A DNA stretch of 64,000 nt from Streptomyces sp. P9-A4 (GTDB taxonomy: Bacteria > Actinomycetota > Actinomycetes > Streptomycetales > Streptomycetaceae): assembly GCF_036634195.1 (NCBI RefSeq), contig NZ_JAZIFY010000001.1:6272501-6336500 (forward strand). Direction: 5' to 3'. Position 1 is the first letter of the stretch; each line of letters starts with the position of its first letter. The position numbers and the translations under genes were made by a program. Under the pieces are notes generated by a model. The model saw nothing but the letters and a program-made list of their open reading frames with translations, made no database searches and had not been told where the DNA came from. Shown one piece after another: positions 8,346-17,471 of the stretch.

Positions 8346-9359
8346 GTGGACTTCGGACTTGTCCTGCAGACCGACCCGCCCGCCTCGCAGGTCGTCGGGC
8401 TGATGCGCCGGGCGGAGCGCAACGGCTTCCGCTACGGCTGGACCTTCGACTCCGCCGTCCTGTGGCAGGAACCGTTCGTCATCTACAGCCAGATCCTCGA
8501 ACACACCACCAAGCTGCACGTCGGCCCGATGGTGACGAACCCGGGGACGCGTACGTGGGAGGTGACGGCCTCCACCTTCGCGACCCTCAACGACATGTTC
8601 GGCAACCGCACCGTCTGCGGCATCGGTCGCGGCGACTCCGCCATGCGTGTCGCCGGCCGCAAGCCGAACACGCTGGCCCGCCTGGGCGAGGCCATCGACG
8701 TCATCCGCGACCTCGCGGAAGGGCGGGAGGCGCAGGTCGACGGCAACGCGATCCGCATCCCCTGGATCAAGAACGGCAAGCTGCCGGTCTGGATGGCGGC
8801 GTACGGTCCCAAGGCTCTCGCGCTCGCCGGGCAGAAGGCCGACGGCTTCATCCTCCAGCTCGCGGACCCCTTCCTCACCGAGTGGATGGTCAAGGCGGTC
8901 CGGCAGGCCGCCACGGACGCGGGCCGCGACCCCGACGCCCTCACGATCTGCGTCGCCGCCCCCGCGTACGTCACCGCCGACGACTCCCCGCAGGCCCTGG
9001 CGCACGCCCGCGACCAGTGCCGCTGGTTCGGCGGCATGGTCGGCAACCACGTGGCCGACCTCGTGTCCAAGTACGGCGAGCACTCCTCGGTGGTCCCCGA
9101 GGAGCTGACCGCCTACATCAAGGACCGGCACGGCTACGACTACTCCCACCACGGCCGCGCCGACAACCCCGACACCACCTTCGTCCCCGACGAGATCGTC
9201 GACCGCTTCTGCCTCCTGGGCCCGGCCGAGACCCACATCGAGAAGCTCCGCCACCTGCGCGACCTCGGCGTGGACCAGTTCGCCGTCTACGACATGCACG
9301 ACAACCGCGAGGGCACCATCGACGCCTACGGCAGCGCGGTCATTCCCGCCCTTCACTGA
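8346..9359 (+). CDS. LLM-class F420-dependent oxidoreductase (TIGR03842-like, pyrimidine-catabolism linked)
   Basis: A 337-residue luciferase-like TIM-barrel protein. It opens MDFGLVLQTDPPASQVVGLM and contains TKLHVGPMVTNPGTR and RTVCGIGRGDSAMR, typical of F420-binding LLM reductases. The GTG at 8346 follows GGAGGT (8334-8339) at ideal spacing. This LLM subfamily is regularly found beside dihydropyrimidinase genes, so it probably supplies a redox step in the same pathway, perhaps reduction of the pyrimidine ring or handling of a semialdehyde (inference). It should not be confused with the second LLM gene at 22922, which belongs to the lanthipeptide locus. Confidence 0.87.
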   Translation: MDFGLVLQTDPPASQVVGLMRRAERNGFRYGWTFDSAVLWQEPFVIYSQILEHTTKLHVGPMVTNPGTRTWEVTASTFATLNDMFGNRTVCGIGRGDSAMRVAGRKPNTLARLGEAIDVIRDLAEGREAQVDGNAIRIPWIKNGKLPVWMAAYGPKALALAGQKADGFILQLADPFLTEWMVKAVRQAATDAGRDPDALTICVAAPAYVTADDSPQALAHARDQCRWFGGMVGNHVADLVSKYGEHSSVVPEELTAYIKDRHGYDYSHHGRADNPDTTFVPDEIVDRFCLLGPAETHIEKLRHLRDLGVDQFAVYDMHDNREGTIDAYGSAVIPALH

Positions 9360-10152
9360 CGAGGTCGCCCGGCCGAGCCACCGATGCGGCTGGGTGACGG
9401 CCATCCACCTGTTCCGGATGACCCATCCCCTCAGGTGTGTCGCGGTCCTCGCGCCCGCCGGGACAGCCGCCGGCGTGTCGTCAGCGGCGAGAGGCGCCCC
9501 TCCAGCCGACGTGACAGCCGGGTCGGAGGGCCGACCTTCTGTCGTGCGCGCCGGCGTCCCAGCTCCGTGAGGGGTGTCCCGTAACCGCCGGTTGTCACCT
9601 GGCGGCGGCGTGCAGGCTCCGGATGTGCCGGTCGAAGAACCACCGGTACTCCACCGACCGCCAGGTCGTCATCGACGTGGTCCCTCCTCGTAGCCGTCTT
9701 CGCCCTCCAGGTCCCCCTCCGAAACGGAACGCCTCAACGGCGACGGCATGATGCCGGGCGGCTGAGCCCCGCGAAAAGAATCTCCGCGGGGGGCGTCATA
9801 CGCGGAAATTGACCGACCGCACTCGGCCGGCCATTCACCGCGCATGTACCACGCATCCGTTCGCGCATACGCACGCGCATGAATTCCGCGGAAGTGAAAG
9901 TGCACCAAGCTGCCATCGCCCTGGCAGGATTCGGCCACGTGGCATCGAAGTCGCAGTTCAAGCGCGTCGCCTGGGCTGGCCGCGGAATCGCTCGAACATC
10001 TTTCGGGGCGCTGTCGGTGACCAATGGGTTGTGGACCGGCTATCGGCGGCATAGCTTTTCCCCGTCGCTCGGCCGGGCGACGAGCAACGGGCCACGGTTT
10101 TCTCGTGGAAAGGCCCCTTGGACACATTCGGCCGGATGGGATGTGAATTCAC
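9360..10152. other. Long intergenic region before the lanthipeptide locus
   Basis: About 790 bp without an obvious conserved gene. It contains a possible 25-codon minus-strand ORF (9595-9672), a GC hairpin with 7-bp arms (9767-9773 and 9785-9791), and a hairpin GTCGC...GCGAC at 10064-10081. Base composition falls toward the precursor gene (AT-richer from about 9790), typical of a regulated promoter region. I see no transposase remnant or attachment site. Confidence 0.5.
9595..9672 (-). CDS. Cryptic 25-residue ORF with a strong ribosome-binding site
   Basis: A short ORF encoding MTTWRSVEYRWFFDRHIRSL plus HAAAR. It is preceded at 8 nt by GAGGAGGGA (complement 9681-9689), one of the best Shine-Dalgarno sequences in the window. 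It is rich in aromatic and basic residues. It has no family I recognise and could be a leader peptide, a small regulatory peptide, or the tail of a lost gene. The only support is the ribosome-binding site. Confidence 0.3.
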   Translation of the reverse strand: MTTWRSVEYRWFFDRHIRSLHAAAR

Positions 10153-10323
10153 ATGAACAACTACGACGGTGACATCTCGCTGATCGAGGAGATCGCGGAG
10201 CAGGACTTCGACGGCGTCGCCTACGGCGCGTGCTCGACCAACACGTTCTCGCTCTCCGACTTCCTCGGGAACCACGGCGGTTGGTGCACGCTGACCAAGG
10301 AGTGCCAGCCCAACTGCAACTGA
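10153..10323 (+). CDS. lanA1: Lanthipeptide precursor, alpha component (lacticin 3147 A1-like)
   Basis: A 56-residue class II lanthipeptide precursor. The leader (1-26) is acidic (DISLIEEIAEQDFDGVAYGA) and ends in Gly-Ala, a normal variant of the double-glycine site cut by C39 exporters. The 30-residue core begins CSTNTFSLSD and ends GWCTLTKECQPNCN. It has the same length and Ser/Thr/Cys layout as lacticin 3147 A1 as I recall it, with about two thirds of positions identical. CTLTxEC is the mersacidin-type ring that binds lipid II. Expected rings use core Cys1, Cys19, Cys25 and Cys29. The ATG at 10153 has only a weak upstream GGATGGGAT. It is followed by a strong hairpin, then its synthetase gene lanM1. 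Confidence 0.93.
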   Translation: MNNYDGDISLIEEIAEQDFDGVAYGACSTNTFSLSDFLGNHGGWCTLTKECQPNCN

Positions 10324-10347
10324 GCCCGCAGGGTTGGGCACGGACCA

Positions 10348-10378
10348 GGGGCGGGGAGCGGCTCATGCTCCCCGCCCC
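10348..10378 (+). terminator. Hairpin between lanA1 and lanM1 (attenuator or processing stem)
   Basis: A perfect 12-bp stem, GGGGCGGGGAGC (10348-10359) and GCTCCCCGCCCC (10367-10378), with a 7-nt loop and no T-tract. It lies 25 nt after the precursor stop and 48 nt before lanM1. In lantibiotic operons such stems let part of the transcription pass while protecting the precursor mRNA, giving more peptide than enzyme. That role is inferred. Confidence 0.7.
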
Positions 10379-10425
10379 CGGCGCAACGCGCCAATCTATC
10401 ACTTTCCGCGCAGGGAGCCGGAGCA

Positions 10426-13365
10426 TTGATCTCGCCCGCGAATCTTTACCCAGAACTCGACAGCATCGAGATCCGCGAAACCATCGAGCCCCTCGGCGTC
10501 TTCGCGTCAGCCGTCCACGGCAAGCTCTCGGCTCCGTCCGACATCGATCCGGAGGCCCCCTCGGCCTCCGCGCTCGCCTGGTCGCGGGAGCCGGAGTCGT
10601 ATCCGTTCCAGCGCGTGATCCGGCGACTGGCACTGCCGGCGGCCGACCGGCTCCTCCCCGAGGACCTCACGGGGGCCGTGGCCGACCTGGACGCCTTCAC
10701 CCTCCAGGTGCTCGGCAGGGCCGAGGCCCGGCTCCGTGACGCGGCCACCCGCACCCTGGTCGCCGCGGTCAACAAGGCCGCCGGCGACGGGTCGTTGCGA
10801 GGGGCCACCCCGGAGGAGCGCTACCAGGACTTCGTCACCCGGGTGTGGAGCGACGCGGTGGAGCCGTTCCCGGTGCTCCGCTCCGCGGCCGGCCACGTCG
10901 TGCGCAACGCCCGTGCGGCGGCGCGGGAACTGGTCCGGCGGCTGCACACCGACCGGGAGGCGGTCTTCCGGTTCTCCGGCATCGCCCCCGTCGACCTGCT
11001 GCTGTCCATCGGCGGGGCCGACGGCGACTCGCACGCCCACGGCAGGGCGGTCAGCATCCTGACGTTCGCCTCGGGGGCCCGCCTGGTCTACAAGCCCCGG
11101 GACATCTCCTGCGAGGCGGCCTTCGAGACCGTCGTCGAGCGCGTCAACGCCGAGGTCGGCTGCACGCTGCCCGCCGCCCGCACCCTGGTGCGCGACGGGT
11201 ACGGGTACGTCGAGTACGTCGAGCGACAGGACGTCGGCGCGAGCAGCGTGCCCTTCATGCGGGCCTGCGGCCAACTGGCCGCCGTGTTCTACCTGATGGA
11301 CGCGCGGGACATGCACTTCGAGAACATCCTGCCCACCCGCCGCGGCCCGGTCGCCATCGACCTGGAGACGCTGCTGCACCCCGCCCGGGTGCACACCGGC
11401 CCCACCCCGGAGGCCGAGGGGAACGCCTACGACGAGATCGGCCGCAGCGTCTACGGCATCGGGATCCTCCCGCTGGTCCTGGCCGGCAAGGACCAGGACT
11501 CCGGCCACGTCGACCTCGGCTTCCTCGGCGGTGACAACCAGGGCGTCTCCCCCTTCAAGACGATGGTCTTCGAGCACCCCTTCACCGACCGGATCAGGGT
11601 GCACCTCCAGGCCCGCCCGGCCGAGCAGCGCTCCACCGTGGTCCGGGAGAGCACCGAGCAGGAGATCCACGGGCTCGCCGGGCAGATGGCCGAGGGGTTC
11701 CGGCAGGTCTGCGAGGCGGTGATGCGCCGGCCCTCCTGGTGGACCGCCCTCCTGGAGCGGATCGCGCCGGCCATGCGCATCCGCTACATCCACAACCCCA
11801 CGTCGCAGTACGCGCAGATCCTGCGGATGACGGCCTCCGCCGCCGCGATGGCCGATCCCGCGCTCGCCCAGGCCCTGCTCCACCGGATCGCCATCCCCTC
11901 CCGGTTCTCCGACCGCCGGCTGGTCGGCTCGGAGCTGCGGCAGATGGCCGAACGCGACGTCCCCTACTTCACCGTGCCCGCCACCGGCGCCACCGTCCAC
12001 GACTGCGACGGCGAGGACACCGGCGTCCGGATCGACCGCACCCCCCTCTCCCGGGCGCTCGCCAAGGCCGGGGCGCTCGACGAGCAGGTGGTGAGCCGGC
12101 AGCTGCGGCTGCTCCACTCGGCCTTCTGCTCCCGCTTCCCCGACAACCACCTCTCCGGCCGGACCTCCTGGAGCGGTCGGGCCGCCGTCGGCGAGCGCAC
12201 CGGCCTGGAGCGGCTCGCCCGGTCGCTGGCCGACGCCCTGACCGCGGGCAGCCTCCCCGACCAGTTCGGTCATCTGCCCACCACCTGGATCGGCCCGCTG
12301 GCCTCCGCGCAGGCCGCCCGGCCCTGGCCCTCCGGCGTCCTGGGGTACGACCTGTACACCGGACGCACCGGCCCCGCGCTCGCCCTGGCCGCAGCCGCCG
12401 CCCACTTCGGCGACGCACGCTACGAGCGGGTGGCGCGCGAGGTCTTCGCGCGCAGCGCCGACATCCTCACCGACGGCGTCTACGAGCTCCGCAGCATCCG
12501 GCAGAGCGGTGCCGGCGCCTACACCGGAACCACCGGCCTGCTGTTCGCCCTGGCCGAGGCCGGGCGGATCCTGGAGGAGCCGGGCTGGGTGACGGCGGCG
12601 CAGGACGCCGTACCGCTGGTCGTGGAGCAGCTCGGCCCCGGGGACACCCCGGAGGTGATCTCCGGGATCTCCGGCATCGCCACGATGGTCGCCTCGATCG
12701 GCGGCGACCACGGCGCCGCGACCCTGGACGCGCTCACCGGCCGGCTGCTGCGCCATGTGGCCGAGCCGGCGGGCTCCTGGTGGGAGCAGTCGGGCTTCGC
12801 GCACGGCGTCGCCGGAGTCCTGCACGCCCTCGCCACCCTGCGCGACCACGTCGGGGACCGGGTCGATGTCGCCTGCGGCGTCCTGACTGACCGTCTGGAG
12901 TCCTTCTACGTACCCGAGGAACGGAACTGGTCCACCAACTCCGCCTTCCCGGGCCGCTTCTCGACCGGCTGGTGCCACGGCGCCGCCGGCATCGCCATGG
13001 CGCTGTCCGCGGTGACCGCCAGGACGGCGGACGAACGGGCCGCCGAGCGGCTGGAGACGGCCCTCGCCGACACCTTCCGGCAGGGCTTCGGACGCAACCT
13101 CACCTGGTGCCACGGCGACCTCGGCAACATCGACGTGGTCCGGCGGATCGCCGGCCCCGACCAGGAGCTCCTCGACCGGGCCGCCGCCGTCGAGGCGCGC
13201 CGGCTGGGACCGGACGTGATCGCGGAGAAACTCGCCGACACCGGCTCCCGCTACGCCCACACCGACAGCGTCATGGTGGGCTCCTCCGGTGTGCTGCTGC
13301 ACCTCCTCGGCCGCCTCGACGCCACGCGGCCCCGGGTGTCGCCGATCTGGCACGGATCCCTCTGA
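10426..13365 (+). CDS. lanM1: Class II lanthipeptide synthetase LanM (alpha module)
   Basis: A 979-residue bifunctional enzyme. Residues about 150-520 are the DUF4135 kinase-like dehydratase that phosphorylates and eliminates Ser/Thr: Lys223 in VYKPRD, His297 in DMHFENIL and Asp312 in IDLETLLHP. Residues about 640-975 are the LanC-like cyclase with zinc ligands Cys850 (WCHGAAG), Cys895 and His896 (WCHGDLG), so it should be active. The start is TTG at 10426, 8 nt after AGGGAG. It lies directly after lanA1, making that peptide its likely substrate. Its stop overlaps the lanT1 start (TGATG). It is clearly different from the second LanM, having about 40 extra residues before the catalytic Lys. 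Confidence 0.95.
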   Translation: MISPANLYPELDSIEIRETIEPLGVFASAVHGKLSAPSDIDPEAPSASALAWSREPESYPFQRVIRRLALPAADRLLPEDLTGAVADLDAFTLQVLGRAEARLRDAATRTLVAAVNKAAGDGSLRGATPEERYQDFVTRVWSDAVEPFPVLRSAAGHVVRNARAAARELVRRLHTDREAVFRFSGIAPVDLLLSIGGADGDSHAHGRAVSILTFASGARLVYKPRDISCEAAFETVVERVNAEVGCTLPAARTLVRDGYGYVEYVERQDVGASSVPFMRACGQLAAVFYLMDARDMHFENILPTRRGPVAIDLETLLHPARVHTGPTPEAEGNAYDEIGRSVYGIGILPLVLAGKDQDSGHVDLGFLGGDNQGVSPFKTMVFEHPFTDRIRVHLQARPAEQRSTVVRESTEQEIHGLAGQMAEGFRQVCEAVMRRPSWWTALLERIAPAMRIRYIHNPTSQYAQILRMTASAAAMADPALAQALLHRIAIPSRFSDRRLVGSELRQMAERDVPYFTVPATGATVHDCDGEDTGVRIDRTPLSRALAKAGALDEQVVSRQLRLLHSAFCSRFPDNHLSGRTSWSGRAAVGERTGLERLARSLADALTAGSLPDQFGHLPTTWIGPLASAQAARPWPSGVLGYDLYTGRTGPALALAAAAAHFGDARYERVAREVFARSADILTDGVYELRSIRQSGAGAYTGTTGLLFALAEAGRILEEPGWVTAAQDAVPLVVEQLGPGDTPEVISGISGIATMVASIGGDHGAATLDALTGRLLRHVAEPAGSWWEQSGFAHGVAGVLHALATLRDHVGDRVDVACGVLTDRLESFYVPEERNWSTNSAFPGRFSTGWCHGAAGIAMALSAVTARTADERAAERLETALADTFRQGFGRNLTWCHGDLGNIDVVRRIAGPDQELLDRAAAVEARRLGPDVIAEKLADTGSRYAHTDSVMVGSSGVLLHLLGRLDATRPRVSPIWHGSL

Positions 13366-15506
13366 TGGGGCGCCGGGTTCCCTCGGTCACCCAGGTCACC
13401 CAGACCGAGTGCGGGCTGTGCTGCTGCATCGCGGTGCTCGGGTACCACGGCCGCACCGAGGACTTCCGGACCGTGCGGGAGGACCTGGAGGCCGGCCGGG
13501 ACGGGCTCGGCGCCAAGCAGCTCGCGGACTTCCTGCGCTCGCGGGGCATGGACGTCAAGGCGTTCCGGGCCCGGAGCGTGGAGGCTCTGCGGGGTTTCAC
13601 CGAACCGGTGATCCTCTTCTGGGAGGACTACCACTTCCTGGTCCTGGAGCGCTTCGACGGCACGACGGCCTGGGTGATGGACCCGGCCGTCGGCCGCAGG
13701 CGTCTCACCCGCGAGGCGCTGGAGGCCGGCTTCTCCAAGGTGGTGATCGCGGCCTCCCCGGGCCCGGCCTTCGTCCGGCAGTCCCTCCCCGCCTTCCGGC
13801 ACTGGCGGTCGCTGCCGCTTGTCCCGGCCGAGGCCGGGCGCCGGATCGCCCTGGTCGCCCTGCTGTCGCTGGGCTCCTACGCGGCGGTGCTGGGCATACC
13901 GGCACTGACCAAATGGGCCGTCGACCGGGACGACGCCTGGAGCGACCTCTCCCATACGGGTCTGGTCGCGGGGGTGGTGGCGGCTGCCGGGTTCGGCTAC
14001 CTGCTGCTGTGGCTGCTGCGTACCGCCGCGCTGGCGGGGCTGATCGCCGTGATGGGCCGGCATCTGATGAGCCACGTCTTCCGGAGACTGCTCTCCCTGC
14101 CCTTCAAGTTCTTCGCCACCCGGCAGCCCGGCGAACTGCTGTTCCGCCTGAATACCGTGAACAGCGTCCGGGACCTGCTCTCCTCGCGGATCGCCCAGGG
14201 CGTCCTGGACGTGGGGACCCTGGCCTGTATCGGCGTCTACCTGTTCGTCACCGAGTGGCGCATCGGACTCCTGGCGTTCCTGCTGTTCCTGCTGAACGGC
14301 GGCGTGCTGTGGCTGAGCCGGCACCGGGTGAAGGAGGTGACGGACACCGAGCTCGCGCTGCTCTCCCGCTCCCAGTCCACGCAGCTCGACGCCGTCGTGT
14401 CCGTGCCCACCATCAAGATGGGCGGCTACGCCGATCGGTTCGCCGACGAATGGGAGGAGACCTACCGCGCCTCGCTGGACGCGATGCGCGTCCGGATGCG
14501 GATGCAGCAGGGCTGGATCTCCGGAATCGCCGCCACCACACAGATGTTCGGCCCGCTGGCGCTGCTCCTCGCCGGCCTGCACTTCGTGGCGCGGGGGACG
14601 GTGACCGTCGGCTCGGCCATCGCCGTGCAGGCCGTGGCGGGCACCTTCTTCGCCCTGAGCGCCTCCGTCTTCCAGATGCTGACGGAAATCACCGAGACCT
14701 CCCGCTACGTGAGCCGGCTCAGCGACATCACGGCGCAGGAGAGCGAGCCGGAGGGCGGGTCCCTCTCGGAACTCCCCGACCCCCGGGTACGGCTGCGGGA
14801 GGTGTCGTTCCGGTACACCCGGCACAGCAGGCCGGTCCTCGAGGACGTGTCGCTGGAGATCCCGGCCGGCGCGAAGGTGGCGTTCGTCGGCGCGTCCGGT
14901 TCGGGCAAGTCCACCATCGGACGTATCGTCTGCGGCCTCCACCAGCCGACCGGCGGGACCGTGGAGTTCTGCGGCCGTCCCATGAGCGCCTACCGGACCG
15001 ACTTCCTGCGCGGGCAGATCGGGTACGTCCCGCAGGAGGTGCACCTGCACAACCGGACCATCCTCGAGAACCTGACCCTGGGCCAGGACATCGACGAGGC
15101 AACGGTCCGGGAGTACTGCGCCGCCGTGGGGATCCTCGACTTCGTCGAGGAACTGCCCATGGGGCTGCGGACCCTGGTGTCCGAGCTGGGCGCGAACTTC
15201 TCCGGCGGGCAGCGGCAGCGACTGGCCATCGTGCGGACGCTGCTGCAACGGCCGCGGATCATCGTCATGGACGAGGCGACCGCCTCGCTGGACACGGCCA
15301 ACGAGCGGCGGGTCTCCCGGATCATCGCGGAGACCGGCGCCACGCAGATCGTCATCGCGCACCGGCTGGCCACGATCCAGGACGCCGACCTCATCCACGT
15401 ACTCGACCGCGGCCGGATCGTGGAGCGGGGGACGCACGAGGAGTTGCTGGCCCTGGGCGGGGTGTACGCGGGGCTGTACGCGGAGCCGGTGGCGCGGGCC
15501 GTGTGA
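13365..15506 (+). CDS. lanT1: Peptidase-containing ABC exporter LanT (alpha module)
   Basis: A 713-residue exporter that cuts off the leader and exports the modified peptide. The N-terminal C39 Cys protease has Cys16 in QTECGLCC, the His in DYHFLVL and the Asp in MDPAVGRR. A six-helix membrane domain follows (about residues 150-420). The ATPase domain carries Walker A GASGSGKST (about 509-517), signature FSGGQRQR (about 612) and Walker B IIVMDEATASLD. ATG at 13365 overlaps the lanM1 stop. It must accept the Gly-Ala site of the alpha leader. It is strongly similar to lanT2, so the two genes look like duplicates. Confidence 0.95.
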   Translation: MGRRVPSVTQVTQTECGLCCCIAVLGYHGRTEDFRTVREDLEAGRDGLGAKQLADFLRSRGMDVKAFRARSVEALRGFTEPVILFWEDYHFLVLERFDGTTAWVMDPAVGRRRLTREALEAGFSKVVIAASPGPAFVRQSLPAFRHWRSLPLVPAEAGRRIALVALLSLGSYAAVLGIPALTKWAVDRDDAWSDLSHTGLVAGVVAAAGFGYLLLWLLRTAALAGLIAVMGRHLMSHVFRRLLSLPFKFFATRQPGELLFRLNTVNSVRDLLSSRIAQGVLDVGTLACIGVYLFVTEWRIGLLAFLLFLLNGGVLWLSRHRVKEVTDTELALLSRSQSTQLDAVVSVPTIKMGGYADRFADEWEETYRASLDAMRVRMRMQQGWISGIAATTQMFGPLALLLAGLHFVARGTVTVGSAIAVQAVAGTFFALSASVFQMLTEITETSRYVSRLSDITAQESEPEGGSLSELPDPRVRLREVSFRYTRHSRPVLEDVSLEIPAGAKVAFVGASGSGKSTIGRIVCGLHQPTGGTVEFCGRPMSAYRTDFLRGQIGYVPQEVHLHNRTILENLTLGQDIDEATVREYCAAVGILDFVEELPMGLRTLVSELGANFSGGQRQRLAIVRTLLQRPRIIVMDEATASLDTANERRVSRIIAETGATQIVIAHRLATIQDADLIHVLDRGRIVERGTHEELLALGGVYAGLYAEPVARAV

Positions 15507-15564
15507 CGGCCGGTGGTGGGCACGGCCGTCCCGGCCGGCCCGTCCGTAGACGAAAGGTGCTGTG

Positions 15565-16482
15565 ATGATCGAGGTCCAGAACCTCACCAAGCGGTACGGC
15601 GAGAGGGTCGCCGTGGACGGCCTGTCGTTCACCGTGACCCCGGGGAAGGTGACCGGATTCCTCGGCCCCAACGGCGCCGGCAAGTCCACCACCCTGCGCA
15701 TGATCCTCGGTCTGGACGAGCCCACCGCCGGCCGGGCCACCGTCTGCGGCGTCCCCTACCGGAGCCTGGCACGCCCGCTGACCCGGGTGGGGGCACTGCT
15801 CGACACCCGGGCCGCGCATCCGGGCCGCAGCGCCCGGGACCACCTGCGGGTGCTGGCCGCGTCCCACGGCCTGCCCGCCACCCGGGCCGACGAGGTCCTG
15901 GACCGGGTCGGCCTGCTCGCGGTGGCCCGGCAGCGGGTGCGCGGCTTCTCCCTCGGCATGGGGCAGCGGCTCGGCGTGGCGGCGGCGCTGCTCGGCGACC
16001 CCGAGGTGCTGCTCCTCGACGAGCCGGTCAACGGGCTCGACCCCGAGGGCGTCCGGTGGATCCGGGAGCTGATGCGGGGGCTGGCCGCGGAGGGCCGGAC
16101 GGTGCTGGTCTCCTCCCACCTGATGAACGAGATGGCGGTGACCGCCGACCATCTCGTGGTCGTCGCCCGGGGGCGGCTGCTCGCGGACACCCCGGTGGAC
16201 GCGTTCGTCGCCGCGCACTCGGACATGACCGTACTGGCCCGGGTGTCCGATCCCGAGGGAATGCGGCGGGCGCTGGGGGAGCGGGGCATCGAGTCCGTGC
16301 GGCAGGACGACGCGACTCTCGCGGTGAGCGGCGCGTCCGCGGAGGAGGTCGGGGTCGTCGCGAGCACGGAGAACATCACCGTATTCGGGCTGACCGAATC
16401 CGGTGGTTCGCTGGAGGAGGCGTTCATGAAACTCACCCGGGAACACGCGGAATACCGCGCCTCGACCGGAGGGATCCGATGA
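15565..16482 (+). CDS. lanF: ABC transporter ATPase, lantibiotic self-protection (LanF)
   Basis: A 305-residue ATPase that energises a membrane exporter protecting the producer from its own peptide. It has GPNGAGKSTT (Walker A), FSLGMGQRLG (signature-like) and EVLLLDEPVNGLD (Walker B). The C-terminal 80 residues form the extra domain common in BcrA/LanF-type ATPases. ATG at 15565 is chosen over the GTG one codon earlier because AAAGG precedes it by 7 nt. It is coupled to lanE by an ATGA overlap and follows lanT1 by 58 bp. LanF assignment rests on operon context; the family alone only says BcrA-type ATPase. Confidence 0.88.
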   Translation: MIEVQNLTKRYGERVAVDGLSFTVTPGKVTGFLGPNGAGKSTTLRMILGLDEPTAGRATVCGVPYRSLARPLTRVGALLDTRAAHPGRSARDHLRVLAASHGLPATRADEVLDRVGLLAVARQRVRGFSLGMGQRLGVAAALLGDPEVLLLDEPVNGLDPEGVRWIRELMRGLAAEGRTVLVSSHLMNEMAVTADHLVVVARGRLLADTPVDAFVAAHSDMTVLARVSDPEGMRRALGERGIESVRQDDATLAVSGASAEEVGVVASTENITVFGLTESGGSLEEAFMKLTREHAEYRASTGGIR

Positions 16483-17216
16483 AGCACGCGGTGGCCTCCG
16501 AATGGGTCAAACTGACGACGCTGCGGTCCCCGAAATGGTCGCTGGCTGTCTATCTCGGTCTGATGATCGTGCTGGCATTCGTCTACGGGACGGTTCCCGG
16601 CGAAAGTCAGTTCACGGCGCCGGGGTTCGACCCGGTGGGCCTCGGCCTCTCGGCCGTGCCGCTCGGGATGATCGTCCTGGTGGTCATGGGGATTCTCGCG
16701 GTGACGGGCGAGTACGCGTCGGGGTCGATCAGGACCAGCCTGCTGGCCGTCCCCGACCGGGCCCGCTTCTACTACGCCAAGGTGGGACTGGTCAGTCTGG
16801 TCAGCGGAGTGCTGGCGGTGCTGGGCGTCGTACCGGCCTTCCTGATCGTGCAGAACGGCATCGGGGAGTACGGGGCGCCGGCGGCACCGGCCACGGCGGG
16901 GCACGTGATGGGGGCGGTGCTCTACACGGCCCTCCTGGTGGCGTTCTCCATGGGTGTGGCGACGCTGCTGCGCTCGGGGGCGGCGACGCTGGCCCTGCTG
17001 CTTCCGCTGTTCTTCATGCTCTCCACGATCCTGAGCAACATCCCGGTGGTCGGCGAGGTGGCGCGGTTCCTGCCGGACGTGGCGGGGGGAATGGTGCTCC
17101 GCGGCTCGGCGGGCGAGGGGGAGCTCGGGGCATGGTCGGGCCTCGGCGTGCTCGTTCTGTGGACGGCGGGGGCGGTGGGGGCCGGCCATTGGGCGATCGT
17201 ACGGCGGGATGCCTGA
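16479..17216 (+). CDS. lanE: ABC-2 type permease, lantibiotic self-protection (LanE)
   Basis: A 245-residue integral membrane partner of LanF with six hydrophobic segments (for example LAVYLGLMIVLAFVYG, GMIVLVVMGILAVTG and ATLALLLPLFFMLSTIL). The motif GEYASGSIRTSLLAVPDR is typical of ABC-2 permeases whose loop contacts the ATPase. The ATG overlaps the lanF stop. A strong hairpin with a T-run follows at 17264, so LanE is probably the last gene of the alpha transcript. No separate LanG is seen; a LanFE pair without G is found in several class II systems. Confidence 0.87.
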   Translation: MKHAVASEWVKLTTLRSPKWSLAVYLGLMIVLAFVYGTVPGESQFTAPGFDPVGLGLSAVPLGMIVLVVMGILAVTGEYASGSIRTSLLAVPDRARFYYAKVGLVSLVSGVLAVLGVVPAFLIVQNGIGEYGAPAAPATAGHVMGAVLYTALLVAFSMGVATLLRSGAATLALLLPLFFMLSTILSNIPVVGEVARFLPDVAGGMVLRGSAGEGELGAWSGLGVLVLWTAGAVGAGHWAIVRRDA

Positions 17217-17263
17217 GGGGTCTGCCGCAGTCGCGAAGGAATACCCACATCGAATATCTCCGA

Positions 17264-17304
17264 GGTCCGGCCCCCGCGCGAATGCGTGGGGGCCGGACCG
17301 TTTT
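17264..17304 (+). terminator. Rho-independent terminator after lanE
   Basis: A 12-bp perfect stem, GGTCCGGCCCCC (17264-17275) and GGGGGCCGGACC (17288-17299), followed by GTTTT. It is the clearest classical terminator in the locus and separates the alpha module (A1-M1-T1-F-E) from the beta module. Confidence 0.85.
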
Positions 17305-17471
17305 CCGGAGGAATTCAGTTGTGTGCGCTCGGGATCGTCCGGTCTATGCGTTCAGCGAATGGGGAGAGGACAGGCTGGGAGGCGTCCTCCGGAGACGGAG
17401 GAAAAGCGTTCGGTATCTCGGCACAAAAGAATCCGGACGCATGTCCGTTGACCATCACGAAGGAGAAGACC

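Noticed and set aside
8346..9359. First LLM oxidoreductase as a lanthipeptide tailoring enzyme
   Set aside because: It belongs by spacing and known association to the dihydropyrimidinase operon; the LLM gene at 22922 is the better candidate.
9384..9584. 66-codon plus-strand ORF before the lanthipeptide locus
   Set aside because: No ribosome-binding site, no recognisable sequence, Arg/Pro-rich composition.
10507..13353. 948-codon open frame antisense to lanM1
   Set aside because: High-GC shadow of lanM1; composition is Gly/Arg/Val-rich with no known domain, while the plus frame has a full LanM.
13251..15740. 829-codon open frame antisense to lanT1
   Set aside because: Shadow frame; the plus strand encodes a clear C39 exporter.
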